A stretch of DNA of 64,000 nucleotides, taken from the NCBI RefSeq assembly GCF_028372415.1, contig NC_092878.1, positions 25,611,403-25,675,402 on the forward strand, read 5' to 3'. The notes below the pieces were generated by a model. The model worked only from the letters and a program-made list of their open reading frames with translations. It was not told the DNA's origin and did no database searches. Position numbers and translations under genes: made by a program. Shown here piece by piece: positions 44,548-55,829 of this stretch; positions within the stretch are counted from its first letter, which is position 1, and each line of letters begins with the position of its first letter. This DNA comes from Notamacropus eugenii (taxonomy: Eukaryota; Chordata; Mammalia; Diprotodontia; Macropodidae).

Positions 44548-44915
44548 TCAAAGGCAGCATAGTACAGAGGGCAGCATGCTCGATGGGGAGTCAGAAGGCC
44601 TGGGTTCAAATTCTAGCTCAGCTTTTTACTATTTGTATAACCTTGGGAAGGTCATGACCTTTCCTCATCTGTGAAATGAGGATATTGAACTAGATCACTT
44701 CTTAATCTGCAGTCCATTAACTTTAAAAAAAAAATCTTTATGATAGTTCAGTGTAGTTGGTTTCCTTTTTTATTCTATGTATTTCATTTTGTGCATTTAA
44801 CAACATTGTAAGAAAGGTCTCAACAGACTGTCAAAGATGTCTTACACAAAAAGAAGAGCCCCTATACCAGATGGTCTCTAAGGACCCCTTCAGTTCTAAA
44901 TCTTGTGATCTATCA
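44548..44915 (+). mobile_element. CR1-tailed CORE-SINE, split by a hAT-like element
   Basis: Left part 44548-44697 ('ggcagcatagtacagagggc', 'gcctgggttcaaattctagc', 'gatattgaactagatca'); right part 44871-44915 ('atggtctctaaggacccctt', 'cagttctaaatcttgtgatc'). Confidence 0.7.
44698..44870 (+). mobile_element. hAT-like element nested in a SINE
   Basis: Starts 'cttcttaatctgcagtcca', contains 'ttctatgtatttcattttgt' and 'gactgtcaaagatgtcttac'. The flanks ctagatca / ccagatgg could be a decayed 8-bp target duplication. Confidence 0.55.
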
Positions 44916-44919
44916 ACTC

Positions 44920-45062
44920 TCATATTTTTTGAATGAGAAAACTAAGGCCCAGAGAGATAAGGGACTTTGTCCAACATTATATCACTAGTAAGTGGTTGAG
45001 TCAAAATTAAAACTGAGGTCTTCTCTCTGTCTAGTAATCTCTCCACTCAACTACAATGCCTT
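44920..45062 (-). mobile_element. CORE-SINE
   Basis: 'gaatgagaaaactaaggccc', 'agagagataagggactttgt', 'ctccactcaactacaatgcc'. Confidence 0.65.
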
Positions 45063-45539
45063 AAATCAAAGAAAACTCTAGTCTGAATTGGAAAATTGGT
45101 TCTGAACTAACTGAAAGAGGCAAATTCTATGTAAGAATCTGTTTAAATCTGAATTGAGTAACATGTAACCTTTATAATGAGGACAAATTTTCTCTCCTAT
45201 TGCAATAGATTTCTGAATACATTTCCCCACTCAGACTGACTTGCAAGAATTAATTGGAAAATATGATTTGTGTCTAGCACCTGTGCTAGCAAATCAGCCT
45301 AATTTGTACATATATTACACCCATAGATTCCTGAATGCTGTATTAAAGTAGTTTGTACCCTATGGCTGGCTAGTTGCACTGGGCAGGAGAAGATGCAGTG
45401 GGATGAGGGGTACTTCAGATTTTTAAGGGGGACAGAGTGAGGAGGGGAAAAGACTAAGAGACTTGGATCTCAATCAATAGAAGAGAAAAATCCCTGATCC
45501 CCTAAGTAGGGGACAATAAAAACCACCCAAAAACTATCT
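45063..45539. other. intronic sequence without recognised features
   Basis: Nothing assigned. Confidence 0.5.
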
Positions 45540-45640
45540 TGGGTGCAGGGGCTGTCTCAATTTTACATTTACACGTCCAGCACTTAGCTCAGTTCTTAGA
45601 TACACAGTAAACTTGTTTCTCATTCCATTCATTCATTTAA
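45540..45640 (+). mobile_element. L2-type 3' end
   Basis: 'gtgcaggggctgtctcaatt', 'ccagcacttagctcagttct' and 'ttcattcattta'. Confidence 0.6.
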
Positions 45641-45649
45641 CAAATCAGC

Positions 45650-45778
45650 AGGCCCAGAAAAGTTAAGTGACTTGCCCACAGTCACCCAGGTAGTCAGTAG
45701 CAGAACTGAGATTCCAGCCTAGGTCTCTGTCTTCCAAATCAGCATTTTTTTTCCTATTGTATTATGCTGTCCCCTTTG
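45650..45778 (-). mobile_element. MIR-like SINE
   Basis: 'aagttaagtgacttgcccac', 'actgagattccagcctaggt', 'attatgctgtcccct'. Confidence 0.7.
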
Positions 45779-45784
45779 AGTACG

Positions 45785-46975
45785 TGTATTTACAATATTA
45801 ATAGCAAAAACAACAATGGATTATTTACAGCCAGTCCCAAACAGATGGCGTAATCATGCCCAGATTGCTGTAAGAACAGCCAGAATGATTCACAGAAATC
45901 GAATTATCACAGAGAGGCAAATGGACGGCTGAATGAGGACCTCTGCAGGTTTCTGATTGTGTTTATTAGCTTATTTGTTAGATCTATAAAATAGTCCTTT
46001 GAGATACAAACAGTCAGTGGACCAAGTACAAAATATAGCATTTACATAAGAAAGAAGAAAAGTGATGGTTGTATAATAAATTAATAACCCAACAATTTAA
46101 ATTTAATTTAAATATATGTAACAAATAAATACATTATGTATGTATGTATGTATGTATGTATGTATGTATGTATGTATGTATGTATGTATGTATTCCTTGC
46201 ATCTTGGCCTAAGGGTCACCAGTTAAGGCTCTGCAGAAATCAACAAAGAACATGACAAAAGGGAGATCATGACAAAACTACCAGAAAAAAATTACTCATA
46301 GAGTTTAAATTTTCCAACACAGGAGCTGAAAAAAGAACATCTTCTGTGGGCCTTGGCTTGCCCTGAATTTCAAGGTCAATACAAGCAAACTTCACTAAAT
46401 TTTTCCATTTTCCATGCCATTAGGTGAGTTACCCAGAATTATGAACTAAAGCAGAACCAGCTTTAAACTCTTGAAACTGATTCAACAAATCTAACCTTTT
46501 TCAATTTATAAAATGACTTTAGCTCCAGCATAAAGCAGAAATTGAAGTCTGTCATTAGGCATTTCCAAAGGGCCCATTATCATCACTCTTAGGTACTGCT
46601 ACATGACAGAACGCTGTGGCACTAGAGGAATAAATATTCTCTCTGTTCTCACTCCAGCTGAACCGTGGAAGGTGAATTTGAGGGGAAAAGGCAGCGTAAG
46701 ACATAGATTTCAGGGGAACCAGGATCTAGCAAGTCAAGCTTTCATCTGGTTGCTAAGAAATACCTTTCTCTGTTTCCATGAATTAGTGCAGTTATGAAAC
46801 TGACTAATGGACAACTCCTATGTATCTCTCAAGATTTAACCTGTGAATTCTGGTCTGTTTTGGTGGCAGGAGAAAGATATAGTTCTTTTCCTGACCATCC
46901 AAGTCTTTGAAGGATCTGTGGTGCTACGAAATTGTGAAGTTCTTTTGTAACTGATTACTTGTACCTAAACATTGG
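45785..46975 (+). repeat. direct duplication, copy A
   Basis: Aligns along its length with copy B (50958-52104) on the same strand. Shared markers in order: 'attaatagc', 'ttagatctataa', 'cataagaaagaagaaaa', 'ccttgcatcttggcctaa', 'gggagatcatgacaaaact', 'tctgtgggccttggctt', 'aaactgattcaacaaatcta', 'tgattacttgtacctaaa'. By eye the best part (46193-46325) is near 84% identical. Copy A alone carries a (TATG)n tract. No terminal inverted repeats, A tail or recognisable ORF, so not an obvious transposon. Confidence 0.85.
46135..46192. repeat. (TATG)n microsatellite
   Basis: About 14 units inside duplication copy A and absent from the matching place in copy B. Confidence 0.96.
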
Positions 46976-47029
46976 CATAGAAAGCTGCCCACAGAGACAG
47001 GAAGTAAATCAGGCTTCTATTCATGTTTC

Positions 47030-47190
47030 TTATACACATTGGCTATGTGACCCTAAACAAGTCACTTAACCCCTTAGCGTCTTCAGCAACTCTCCAAGAA
47101 TTTCAATTAAAGAGAAAGTGCCAATTGGCACTGGTAGAGTGAGATTCCTTTACTGGGAGCTCTTTATATTGGTGAAATCACAGTTTAAGA
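47030..47190 (+). mobile_element. CORE-SINE (Mar-type tail)
   Basis: 'ggctatgtgaccctaaacaa', 'cacttaaccccttagcgtct', 'gcactggtagagtgagattc', 'ttggtgaaatcacagttta'. Same tail family as 7905-8015. Confidence 0.65.
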
Positions 47191-47202
47191 CTAAAATACA
47201 CA

Positions 47203-47226
47203 AACACACACACACACACACACAAA
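47203..47226. repeat. short (CA)n tract
   Basis: About 11 units at the end of the preceding SINE. Confidence 0.85.
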
Positions 47227-47419
47227 ATTGTCAAGCAAATTTGTGTTCTACAGAGATAGAGTTACTGATGTAAAAGAATCTACAACCTAATTTGGAAAGA
47301 GAAAATTTCCACACAAAGAACAGAACACATATAGTTTATAACCAAATGGGTCGTGGTATGATGCACACACTTCTTCCATAACCAGAAAAACAAATATTCC
47401 CTAAATAGCTTTGGTCAGC

Positions 47420-48250
47420 AAAAGTTTGATCTTCTGCCAATTGGAAAGGCAGGCAGCCAAGAGCAACACTAGATTAACGTACAAACTCATCTGTAAAACA
47501 TTACAGAAGAAGATGGCAGATCATAATAAGCAATATTGCTCTGCAAAGTATCAGGTCACTAGAGAAGAAAATAAGCCTACTAAAACTTTGACATGAGACC
47601 CAAATAAGCCAGGTCATCCCAAATCATTAATAGATGAATTGGAAGGGGGGCAACAAATAGACACAAAATGGAACAGATCTGCTAGAATTTTGATAGTGAT
47701 CTATTCCCATAATTGACAATAGTGAAACCATCACATTTGTACTCAGCTATCCAAAGTGTTGTACAAGGAAGTAGAAATGGCGCTTAGAAAGATTAATTTG
47801 GGAAGAACCAGCTGGACCAAACCAAATATACCCAGAAGAAATCTCTTACGGAGGCAAAAACAATTTGAGATATTGCAAACAGGAGAACTATACCAAAAAG
47901 CATAGAGAGCCTTATTCTCAAAAAAAGGTTTCCCATGAAGCCATCATCAGTCACATAACTTTCTTATCTCTATAATATCTGAATGGACTGTTCTATGTAG
48001 GTACAGAGGTTATCTTTGATCACAATATGAAAAGGGAAGAGAAAGACTTTGATAAGACAGTGTTCAACAACAGACTACATCTGAATGAGCACATGAATTA
48101 CTGAGACATAGAAAATAAAAAATATGACAATGTTTGCTATTGATTTTTAAAATGCATTTGATTCCGTAGAGCAGAATAAAATCTCAGCAGCAATAATGGA
48201 AACCTTTACTACTCCCTCAGTTTTTTGTAAGCTGAGCCATTCCATAAACC
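47420..48250 (+). mobile_element. RTE-clade LINE fragment
   Basis: Frame 47411-47596 includes TYKLICKTLQKKMADHNKQY, close to the RTE block KYRLICKTLRKRIMEDYEQY. Downstream at about 48125-48180 'DF-NAFDSVE' recalls RT motif A (FVDFxKAFDSVE). The segment between is frameshifted and shortened. Confidence 0.7.
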
Positions 48251-48949
48251 AAGAGAAATGCCACAATGGACATCCATATCACAACACCAAACAATCCCAG
48301 AGTGAATTCTGTGTGGCTTCAATTTTATAACATTAGAGGAAGAACTTTAGGATTGAACAATGCCACAAGGCCATGCTTGGGTACTTTGGCATGAATGTTC
48401 CTTCCTTATTTTCTCATTTATTTCTCTTCCAGCTGCAGCTAGAACATCCTTACACCTTTTTCCAAAATAACCATGTCCTTTCTCACTCCAGACCCACCAC
48501 ATCCTAACCTCATATTTTGCTGTTTTGGGTGAGATTTCAATATTAAACAGGAGTCTTGAGAGCATCAGAAATAGTGATTGAATGAGAATCTGGGATTTTG
48601 CCCTTAGAAACTAAGGTTTCACAAGCAGTTATCCAGGGGAAAGCCTTTCCTACATATATTTTGACATAGGTGTCCACTCTTTGTCCTCTCTCATTAACCT
48701 AACATTTTGGGACATAAGCAGATACTCCAAACCTTCTGTTATTTGTTTATTAAATTCCCAGCTATCTTCTCTTTTTTTTCTTCCTTTGAGGCAATCCCTT
48801 AGAAAAACCACAATTCGTTATTCTGATTTGCTGTCAATTGACAGCTCCAGTTTGAAGCAGTTGAAACAGACAGCCAAATTCATGGCAATATAATTCAAAT
48901 GCATTAAGAACCTGCCTGGCGCACAGGAGGTACTAACAGAAGTGTTGAT
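48251..48949. other. intronic sequence without recognised features
   Basis: Nothing assigned. Confidence 0.5.
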
Positions 48950-49100
48950 AGATTGACCAGCTATTTGCCAGACACTGTGCTAAGTGTTGTCTGCAAATAC
49001 AAATAATACAAACAAGAGACACATGCTGCCCTCAAGGAGTTGCTATTTCAATGAGGCAAAACTGTGTATACACAGACAAGGAATTATAAAATAGATCTGT
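48950..49100 (-). mobile_element. L2 3' end
   Basis: 'gccagacactgtgctaagtg', 'catgctgccctcaaggagtt', 'tgtgtatacacagacaagga'. Confidence 0.7.
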
Positions 49101-49996
49101 AGTGCTGCCTCTCAATCACTCCTCCCTCCCCCCATCTCAGTAATGTTTGCTGGGAGGACATTCTCTGTGAGTCCACAGTCCTAAAATTATAGTTCAGAGA
49201 CCCTTTGATACATTTACCTTCAATAGTTATCCAGCTGACACAATTAGCTTGAGGTAAAAGCCTTTACTGAATAAGTGGGATCAGTAAAAAGGAAACCATG
49301 CCCCCCCAACCCTGGGGCAAGCTCTCTCACAAAAATACATTGAATCAGTGGCAAGAGGGGTGTGACGGAGACGAATGAACATGGCATGTACAGTATACTA
49401 GTAAAAAGACACACACATAAGAGAATTGAAGGAGTCCACTTTTTTTCTTTTCTTATAGTGTCTTTAGCATACACCACCCTGGGTACAATGTCCCTGCTGG
49501 GCAGACTGCTCTGCCGGGCTCCCTGGGCCTGCCCCTCTGCACAGCTCAACCCTCTGGGTCTGTTCTTTGCTGGGTAGAGGATCACTGCAAGACAGCTTTG
49601 ATGAAAAGGAGGGAAGAGGGACATCCCTCTAACCCCTGGTGCATTCTGGAAGAAGAAAAATGGAAAAGAAAAGAAAAGCCCAATTCCTTCTCAAGAGCTA
49701 GATTCTTCAAGCTCTCTTCTAGACTTCCAGATGTCTGTCTGTCTCTGTCTGTCTCTCTTTTTCTCTCTCTGCTGCCAGAGATGATTCTAGTAGTGTACTT
49801 GTAAAGTCCTTTTCAAAGCAACTAGCTTTCCATAAAGCTGAGCTGATTTTTAAAGGCCTTACTCTTACTGCACAATCACAGCTCTATTTCACCTACCCAT
49901 AATGCAGATTCATATTTTTCAAAAGACAATTATTGGGAATGACATATTATATGTTATAGTTTGTTTTATAGTGATAAAAAAGAAAGATATTTTAGG
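49101..49996. other. intron with a GC-richer patch, unassigned
   Basis: 49470-49640 is clearly more GC-rich than its surroundings and has overlapping open frames on both strands, but no product or repeat is recognised. 49735-49770 is a CT-rich tract. Confidence 0.45.
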
Positions 49997-50220
49997 CTAG
50001 GTGATGCGGTGACTTGGAGAGAAGAAGACAAAAAAAGTTCAAATTCTCCCTCAGACACAAAATATATGACCCTGGGCAAATCACTTAATTGTTCCTGGCT
50101 TGAGTTTCCTCATCTATAAAGTAAGGATAATAATAACGTCTACCTCACAAAGTTGTTGTGAGGGTCAAATGGGATGCCTTTGCAAAACTTAAAGCACTTT
50201 ATAAATGCTAGCTCTTATAT
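49997..50220 (+). mobile_element. Mar1/MIR-like CORE-SINE
   Basis: 'atgaccctgggcaaatcact', 'gagtttcctcatctataaag', 'acgtctacctcacaaagttg', 'aagcactttataaatgctag'. Confidence 0.8.
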
Positions 50221-50957
50221 TTTAGTGGTTAATTAAATTGATGGATTCAGCATCAATACTTTTATTAAACTTATTAAATCACAAATAAAGCACAGGTACA
50301 CTCAATTTAACAGTCTCTTTAGCAGACGTATAAATCCTATTCACCTACACAAGTAATATTTCCTCCTCATTTCTTTCAACATCACTTAGCTGGGCTTTTT
50401 CCATTCTGGAATATTGCTTGATTGCTTTTTGCCGAATGTTACTTGGTGCATCCATAGAAACTGAGCACCCTCACTACACAAAGTCTAATTAACATGTTGT
50501 TTTCAGGAACAAACTTATCTTAATATTTGAAGATTTCCTTTCATAGTTGAATCCTCTATTACATAAGGTTTATTTGGCTACTTTATGCATACTTTAACAT
50601 CATGAGTTTTGTTTGGACCCCCAAAACTCCAATTAACTATGTCCACTCAGCTTGAAATGTCTAATATGTTGTTGGCAAACATTATGAGGGTGGGGTGCCG
50701 TAGGTCTTCATCACATTCTCTTACAGATGACCAAGGAACCAAGCAGATGCCTTGAGAAGGCAGAAAGAGTGCAGACTTTCCCTGCAGGCTGCCTTCATGC
50801 CAGCTGAAGTCTGTCAACTTGACTGGTCCTTTCTCTATGCTAGTACAGTTAGTTTCATGCATATGAAAATAGCCAGTAAATATTAGTGGGAAAAGTATTT
50901 GTCTATTATTTATCCATTTTGAATAGCCCCTAATCCTTTATGAATGTTTGATAAGTA
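50221..50957. other. intronic sequence without recognised features
   Basis: AT-rich; no SINE or LINE signature. It may be ancestral single-copy intron on the left side of duplication copy B. Confidence 0.5.
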
Positions 50958-52104
50958 TTAGTATTTGCATCATTAATAGCGATAACAATAGCTTTTCTGC
51001 AGTATCCAAGAGATGAATTAATCATACTCAGATCGCTGTTAGTATTGCTACAGCCAAACTGATCCACAGAAATTGAATTATTACAGGGGGCAAATGGATG
51101 ACTGAATGAAGCACTAGGTCTTTACTATTATTGACATATTTATTAATTTACTTCTTAGATCTATAATGTAGCCCTGTAAGTAAGATAAAATAACCAATGT
51201 ACCAACTACTAAATAGTGATTAATTAAATTCCATAAGAAAGAAGAAAAAGTGGCTAATATATGGTTAATGAATTACATAATTTTTTAAAATATGCCTTGC
51301 ATCTTGGCCTAAAGATCACCAGTTGAGGCTCTGCAGAAATTCACAAATGACATGTCACCAGGGAGATCATGACAAAACTGCCAGAAGAAATCACTCCTAG
51401 AGAATTTAAATTCTCTAGCACAGGAGTTTAAAAAAAAAAAAAGCATTTTCTGTGGGCCTTGGCTTACCCTGGATGTAAAGGTCAATATGAGTAAGCTTCA
51501 CTAAATTATTCCACTTCCCATGTCCAGAATTATGAACTAAATTAGGCAGAATCAGCTTTAAACTCTTAAAACTGATTCAACAAATCTAACCTTTTTTTAA
51601 TTTACAAAATAGCTTTAGTCCCAGCATAAATCAGAAATGAAAGTATATTATTAGGTATTTCCTATTTTCATCATTTTTGATGCTGCCACATAACAGGAAA
51701 ATGGGGGCAATAGAGGAATGAATGAATATTCTCCCAGTTTCTATACCAGTTGAACCATGGGCAGTGAAGTTGAGGGAAAAGGTCAGTGTAGGACAGATAT
51801 TTCACTTAACACACTGCCTGGCACATAGGAAGCACTTAATAAATGTTTATTAATTGATTGATTGATTACAAAGGAGGGAGAATCCAGCAAGTCAAACATC
51901 TTTTATCTGGATGCTCAGAAAGACCTTTTTTTTTTTTTAATTTTCATGGCACAGTTGTGAAACTGACTAGTGGGCAGTTATTTTCCCTCGACATTTTGTC
52001 TCTGAATTCTGGACTGCTTTGGTAACAGGAGACAGGTAGCAGGCCTTTTTCCTGAAGAAACTGAGATGTTCTTATGAAATTAATTACTTGTACCTAAAGA
52101 TTAT
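50958..52104 (+). repeat. direct duplication, copy B
   Basis: Partner of copy A (45785-46975). It starts near 'agtatttgcatcattaatag' and ends at 'taattacttgtacctaaag', exactly where an RTE LINE piece begins. A short L2-type tail (51803-51870) is inserted in B only, and the (TATG)n of A is missing. Confidence 0.85.
51803..51870 (+). mobile_element. short L2/MIR 3' tail inside copy B
   Basis: 'acacactgcctggcacatag', 'gaagcacttaataaatgttt' and (ATTG)n. It interrupts the A-B alignment, so it arrived after the duplication, or was lost from A. Confidence 0.75.
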
Positions 52105-52405
52105 GAGACCTGTCAAGAACTCTGGATTTGATTGTGTGACATGGGAGACACTGGTACAGGACCACTCAGCATGGCGTGCCCACATAAGAAAAGAGGCTGT
52201 GCTCTATGAGCAAAGCAAAATGGAAACAGCTCAGAGGAAACATAAGATGCACAAATTTGGAGTATCCACCCCAAATGTTCACGCAGACTGTGTCCAATCT
52301 GTAGTAAAACATTCTGAGATCGTATTGATCTGATCAGCCACAGTTGGACACATTGAAACCTGACTTTATCATGGTGATGTCATTTTGATCCAACCAATCT
52401 AAACA
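52105..52405 (+). mobile_element. RTE-clade LINE 3' end
   Basis: Frame 52088-52333 reads TWETLVQDHSAWRAHIRKEA and then AQRKHKMHKF, like the C-terminal tail of vertebrate RTE-type ORFs (WExLAQDRSxWRxHI). Downstream 'gatcagccacagttggacac' and 'ttgatccaacc' belong to the 3' end. Confidence 0.65.
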
Positions 52406-52814
52406 TTATGTTTAATGGATTTACCATAAAATTATTTCTCCCAGAGAAAGTCAGAGTTCAGAAAAAACTAGTATGGGGAGACACAGCTGGTCTCTCACAT
52501 TCTATTCCAGATTTCATGCACCAAGGGATCTGGACTCCATTGACATTGCCCTGTCACCAGTAAAGCTGTCAAATTGGGCTGTAATTAAAGTATATGAAAA
52601 GGTTTGCCCTGAAGAATCACTCTCTCCCCCTGCCCTTCCTTCTCCTCTGCTTTTCCCTCTATTCTTCCCTATGTCCCCCTTTTCATCCCTTTCTCTCCTC
52701 CTCCAATCTCTTTGTCTCTCTCAGTTTTTCTCTTCTTCCCTTTCCACCCCTACTGCTCATGTAAACTAATTTCTCTCAGATGAAGGGGATTGTAAATTCA
52801 AATGTAGAAGAAAC
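52406..52814. other. intron with a pyrimidine-rich tract
   Basis: 52618-52750 is strongly C/T-rich on the plus strand. No other feature. Confidence 0.6.
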
Positions 52815-53064
52815 ATGATGAGACAGCTAGATGAAGCATTGGATAGAGTCCCAAATTTGGAGTCAGGAAGACCTGAGTTGAAATCCTGCTTCAGACACTT
52901 AGAAGCTTGGTAGTTGCTTAAATTCTTTCAGCCTCAATTTCTTCATTTGTAAAATTAGAATAACAAGAACATTTACCTTAAAGGTTATTGTTAAGGATCA
53001 CCTGAAATAACCTAAGTAAAGCACTTTGTAACCCTTAAAGTCTATATAAATGTTAGTTATTAGA
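52815..53064 (+). mobile_element. Mar1/MIR-like CORE-SINE, full length
   Basis: 'agctagatgaagcattggat', 'gacctgagttgaaatcctgc', 'aaagcactttgtaaccctta', 'taaatgttagttattag'. Confidence 0.8.
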
Positions 53065-53074
53065 AGTTAACTAC

Positions 53075-53200
53075 TCTGACCCCTGGTCTGACTCTCTTAA
53101 AGATGAGGAAACTGAGAAACAGACATTGAAGTACAGGTAGTAAGTGACAGAAGTGAGATTCAAAATATATTCTATTTTCTCCTTCCATTGTACAGCAATC
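53075..53200 (-). mobile_element. CORE-SINE fragment
   Basis: 'taaagatgaggaaactgaga' and 'gtaagtgacagaagtgagat'. Confidence 0.6.
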
Positions 53201-54704
53201 AGTACTCAACTGTGAGTAAGCCTGTTGTAATGCATTGAGACCAGAAATCACAATGGAAATCAGCCACAGACCCTGCCACACTCAGACCCTTTAACTCCAT
53301 TGAAACCATTTCTCTTTACACTTTAGAAACTCCGCTGTGGACTTTTAAAAAAAATCTATCAGTAATTAAGTCAGGAGTGACTTTTTTGAAAGGATCCAAA
53401 TCTCCTGAGTCATTGACCAAAACTATAAATAAAAAGCACAAACCCAGCTTGCCTTTAGTTCTTTTGAGAGTTATAATAACAGGAAAGCTAACATTACTCT
53501 CCATCTTCAGAGGACTGAATCAGAGGAAACAGGCTTAAGTTGTGCCAGGAGAGACACAAAGAAGCTTCTTGCTTGTAAGGGTGATTAAATAATGAAATAA
53601 GTTACCCAGGAAGGTTAAAGGATTTCCAATCCCTGAAGATCTTTCTGTTTAAATACCATCAACAACCATCTGTTTTAGTTTAAACATACATCTGTCATAG
53701 GGTACTTCTCTCTATAAGGACACCAAACGAGAGAGAAGTTCACGTCTTGCACAACAAATTTCTTAGACATCTCTTTACTAGCTGGAGATTGAGCAAAATC
53801 TCAACTTTGCTGAATGAGAGGATACAAATGCTTTATTTCATAACTTCACAGTAGATAAAACCTCCAATGAGTACTACAAACATACCAAAGTGATGAAAAA
53901 GAGAACTAAAAATAATTATTGGTGCAACTAAATTTTCTGCTCCTCTTTCTGGAAGATGGTAATACTTCACTGGTTGCTAACATGATTATCAGGAAGTCAT
54001 GCAGTCTGTTAAATGACTGTGTCTGACATTCCAACTAAGCCTCGTGAGTTCAGACGAGGATCCCCACAACCCAAGGGGGATGATTGCTCCCAAACTCGAT
54101 GATCTTGAGGAAGTCAAAACAGCGCCAGAAAATCTAACATCCCCAGGACTTCACAGACAAGTCGATCAATAGACTCTCTAAGGGGTTTAGATATGACAAT
54201 CTGCCTCAACTCAACCTGCTTTCAATCATTAATTAATTTTTTACAAAAAGTACATTCTTAGTATTTTTATATTTGTCATAACTCAGATAAATATTGGTTC
54301 CCTTTCAGAAGGTAGACATGATATCCCCTTAGCGCAGATTTGTGTTTACATTTTTCCAGAGTAATCTTATAATTGATAACAAATTTCCTGTCAAAAATAA
54401 ATTTTACAATCATAGTATGTCAGAAAACCAAAGCAGTTGGTTATTTTATTTATCAAAATTAATAAAAGCTTTGCAGCTTTCTTTAAGCTTTCGAGCTTAA
54501 AACCCCACTAAGACTTTTGGGACAACTGTATTGTGAAGTCATTAGCACATGAGCCACTTCTAATTAAATAGGCTAACTGTAGACATTTATGGGAATTTTA
54601 TAATAATTATATTAGACAAAATCCAGCATCAAAAAATGTCAAATACAAAAATAGACTTAATGAAATTTAAACAAATATCCTTAATTTTTCTTCAATTATA
54701 AATA
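53201..54704. other. longest stretch without recognised repeats
   Basis: About 1.5 kb with no SINE, LINE or microsatellite that I can name, no exon, and ordinary intronic composition. A candidate for single-copy ancestral intron. Confidence 0.5.
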
Positions 54705-54748
54705 CTTGAAATTGTGGCACACTGTATAGAGTGCTGGACCTGGAGAAG
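54705..54748 (+). mobile_element. tRNA-SINE head scrap
   Basis: 'gtggcacactgtatagagtg' and 'ctggacctgga' match the 5' head of the marsupial SINEs. Confidence 0.55.
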
Positions 54749-54827
54749 AATTTTCTCCTATTAAAAAAAACTGCTTATTACTTCAACAGCCTGTAGTAGA
54801 TACAGATATTTAGAACAGCAGTCCATC

Positions 54828-55010
54828 AACAAGCATTGATTAAATTCTACTTAATAAATAGTAGTACATGCTTCATTTAAAAGAAAAAAAGTATGTCAGG
54901 TGCTGTGCTAAATACTGGAGAAACAAAAACAAAAATGAAACAATCTCTGTTTTGAAGAGTTTTACATTCAATCAATGTAGACAACTGCACATATTTAAGT
55001 ATACACTATA
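54828..55010 (-). mobile_element. L2 3' end
   Basis: 'catcaacaagcattgattaa', 'tcaggtgctgtgctaaatac', 'gaagagttttacattcaatc'. Confidence 0.7.
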
Positions 55011-55172
55011 GAGAGAGGCAGAGAATAGATAGACAAATAATTGACAGATAATATAGATAGATGATATAGACAGATAATAGACAAATAGTTGATAGATAAT
55101 AGAGACAGAGAAATAGATACAGATAGATAGTAATATAGATAGATGATAGATAATAAATGATAAATTAATTGA
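55011..55172. repeat. degenerate (GATA)n-type tract
   Basis: Imperfect GATA/GACA/AATA units, interrupted many times. Confidence 0.8.
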
Positions 55173-55444
55173 TTAAATGGCAGCTTCTAATTACCTTTTG
55201 GACTTTTAGAGTTCTAACAAAAAAAAAAAAAACATAAAAACCGCAGCTAGTGATGTTGTAACACAGACCAAGCACTAACATCGTAAAACTTTTCTTAAAA
55301 GGCTACACGGGTGATTATGCTTGTTTGTTACAAAGGTTTTCTTTTTCTTTGTTATTTTCTCCCAAGGGAGAGACCAAAGGAAGAAAAAATGAATTCCTGA
55401 CAACTAAAAAGAGGTACACGAATACGTTATCTCAAATTTGAATC

Positions 55445-55590
55445 GTGAATGAATGGATAAAGCATTTATTAAGTGCTTACTGTGTTCAAAGCACTGTGAT
55501 AAGAATTGGGGATACAAATAGAAAAGTCCAACAGTCCCAATTCTCCAAGAGTTCACATTCTAATGGAGGAAACAAAATGGAAGGTATTAA
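55445..55590 (-). mobile_element. L2 3' end
   Basis: 'aagcatttattaagtgctta', 'aattggggatacaaatagaa', 'gttcacattctaatggagga'. Confidence 0.75.
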
Positions 55591-55829
55591 CTGCAAGTCC
55601 GAGGAAAAGGTCCCATCATCCTTAGGGTATAGCAGCAAAGTAGATGGTAATGCCTCTTCTTTAATATCATTTTCACCGATAAAATCCTATCAGTTTCTGA
55701 TATCAAACCATTTGACAGTGCCAAGGACTTCGGTGACAAGAATTTTCTTTTGTGGGTTTTCAATAGATGTGGCTGTAACATCTACAGCAGTAGGTGCCAG
55801 GCTTTATCTTACCAGGTTGGTGCCTAAAG

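Noticed and set aside
49244-49624. 126-codon minus-strand ORF
   Set aside because: No homology recognised, no splice context, and overlapping open frames on the other strand. Probably a by-product of local GC content.
45785-52104. the duplicated segment as a DNA transposon
   Set aside because: No terminal inverted repeats or flanking target duplications could be seen at either copy. Kept as an unexplained duplication.
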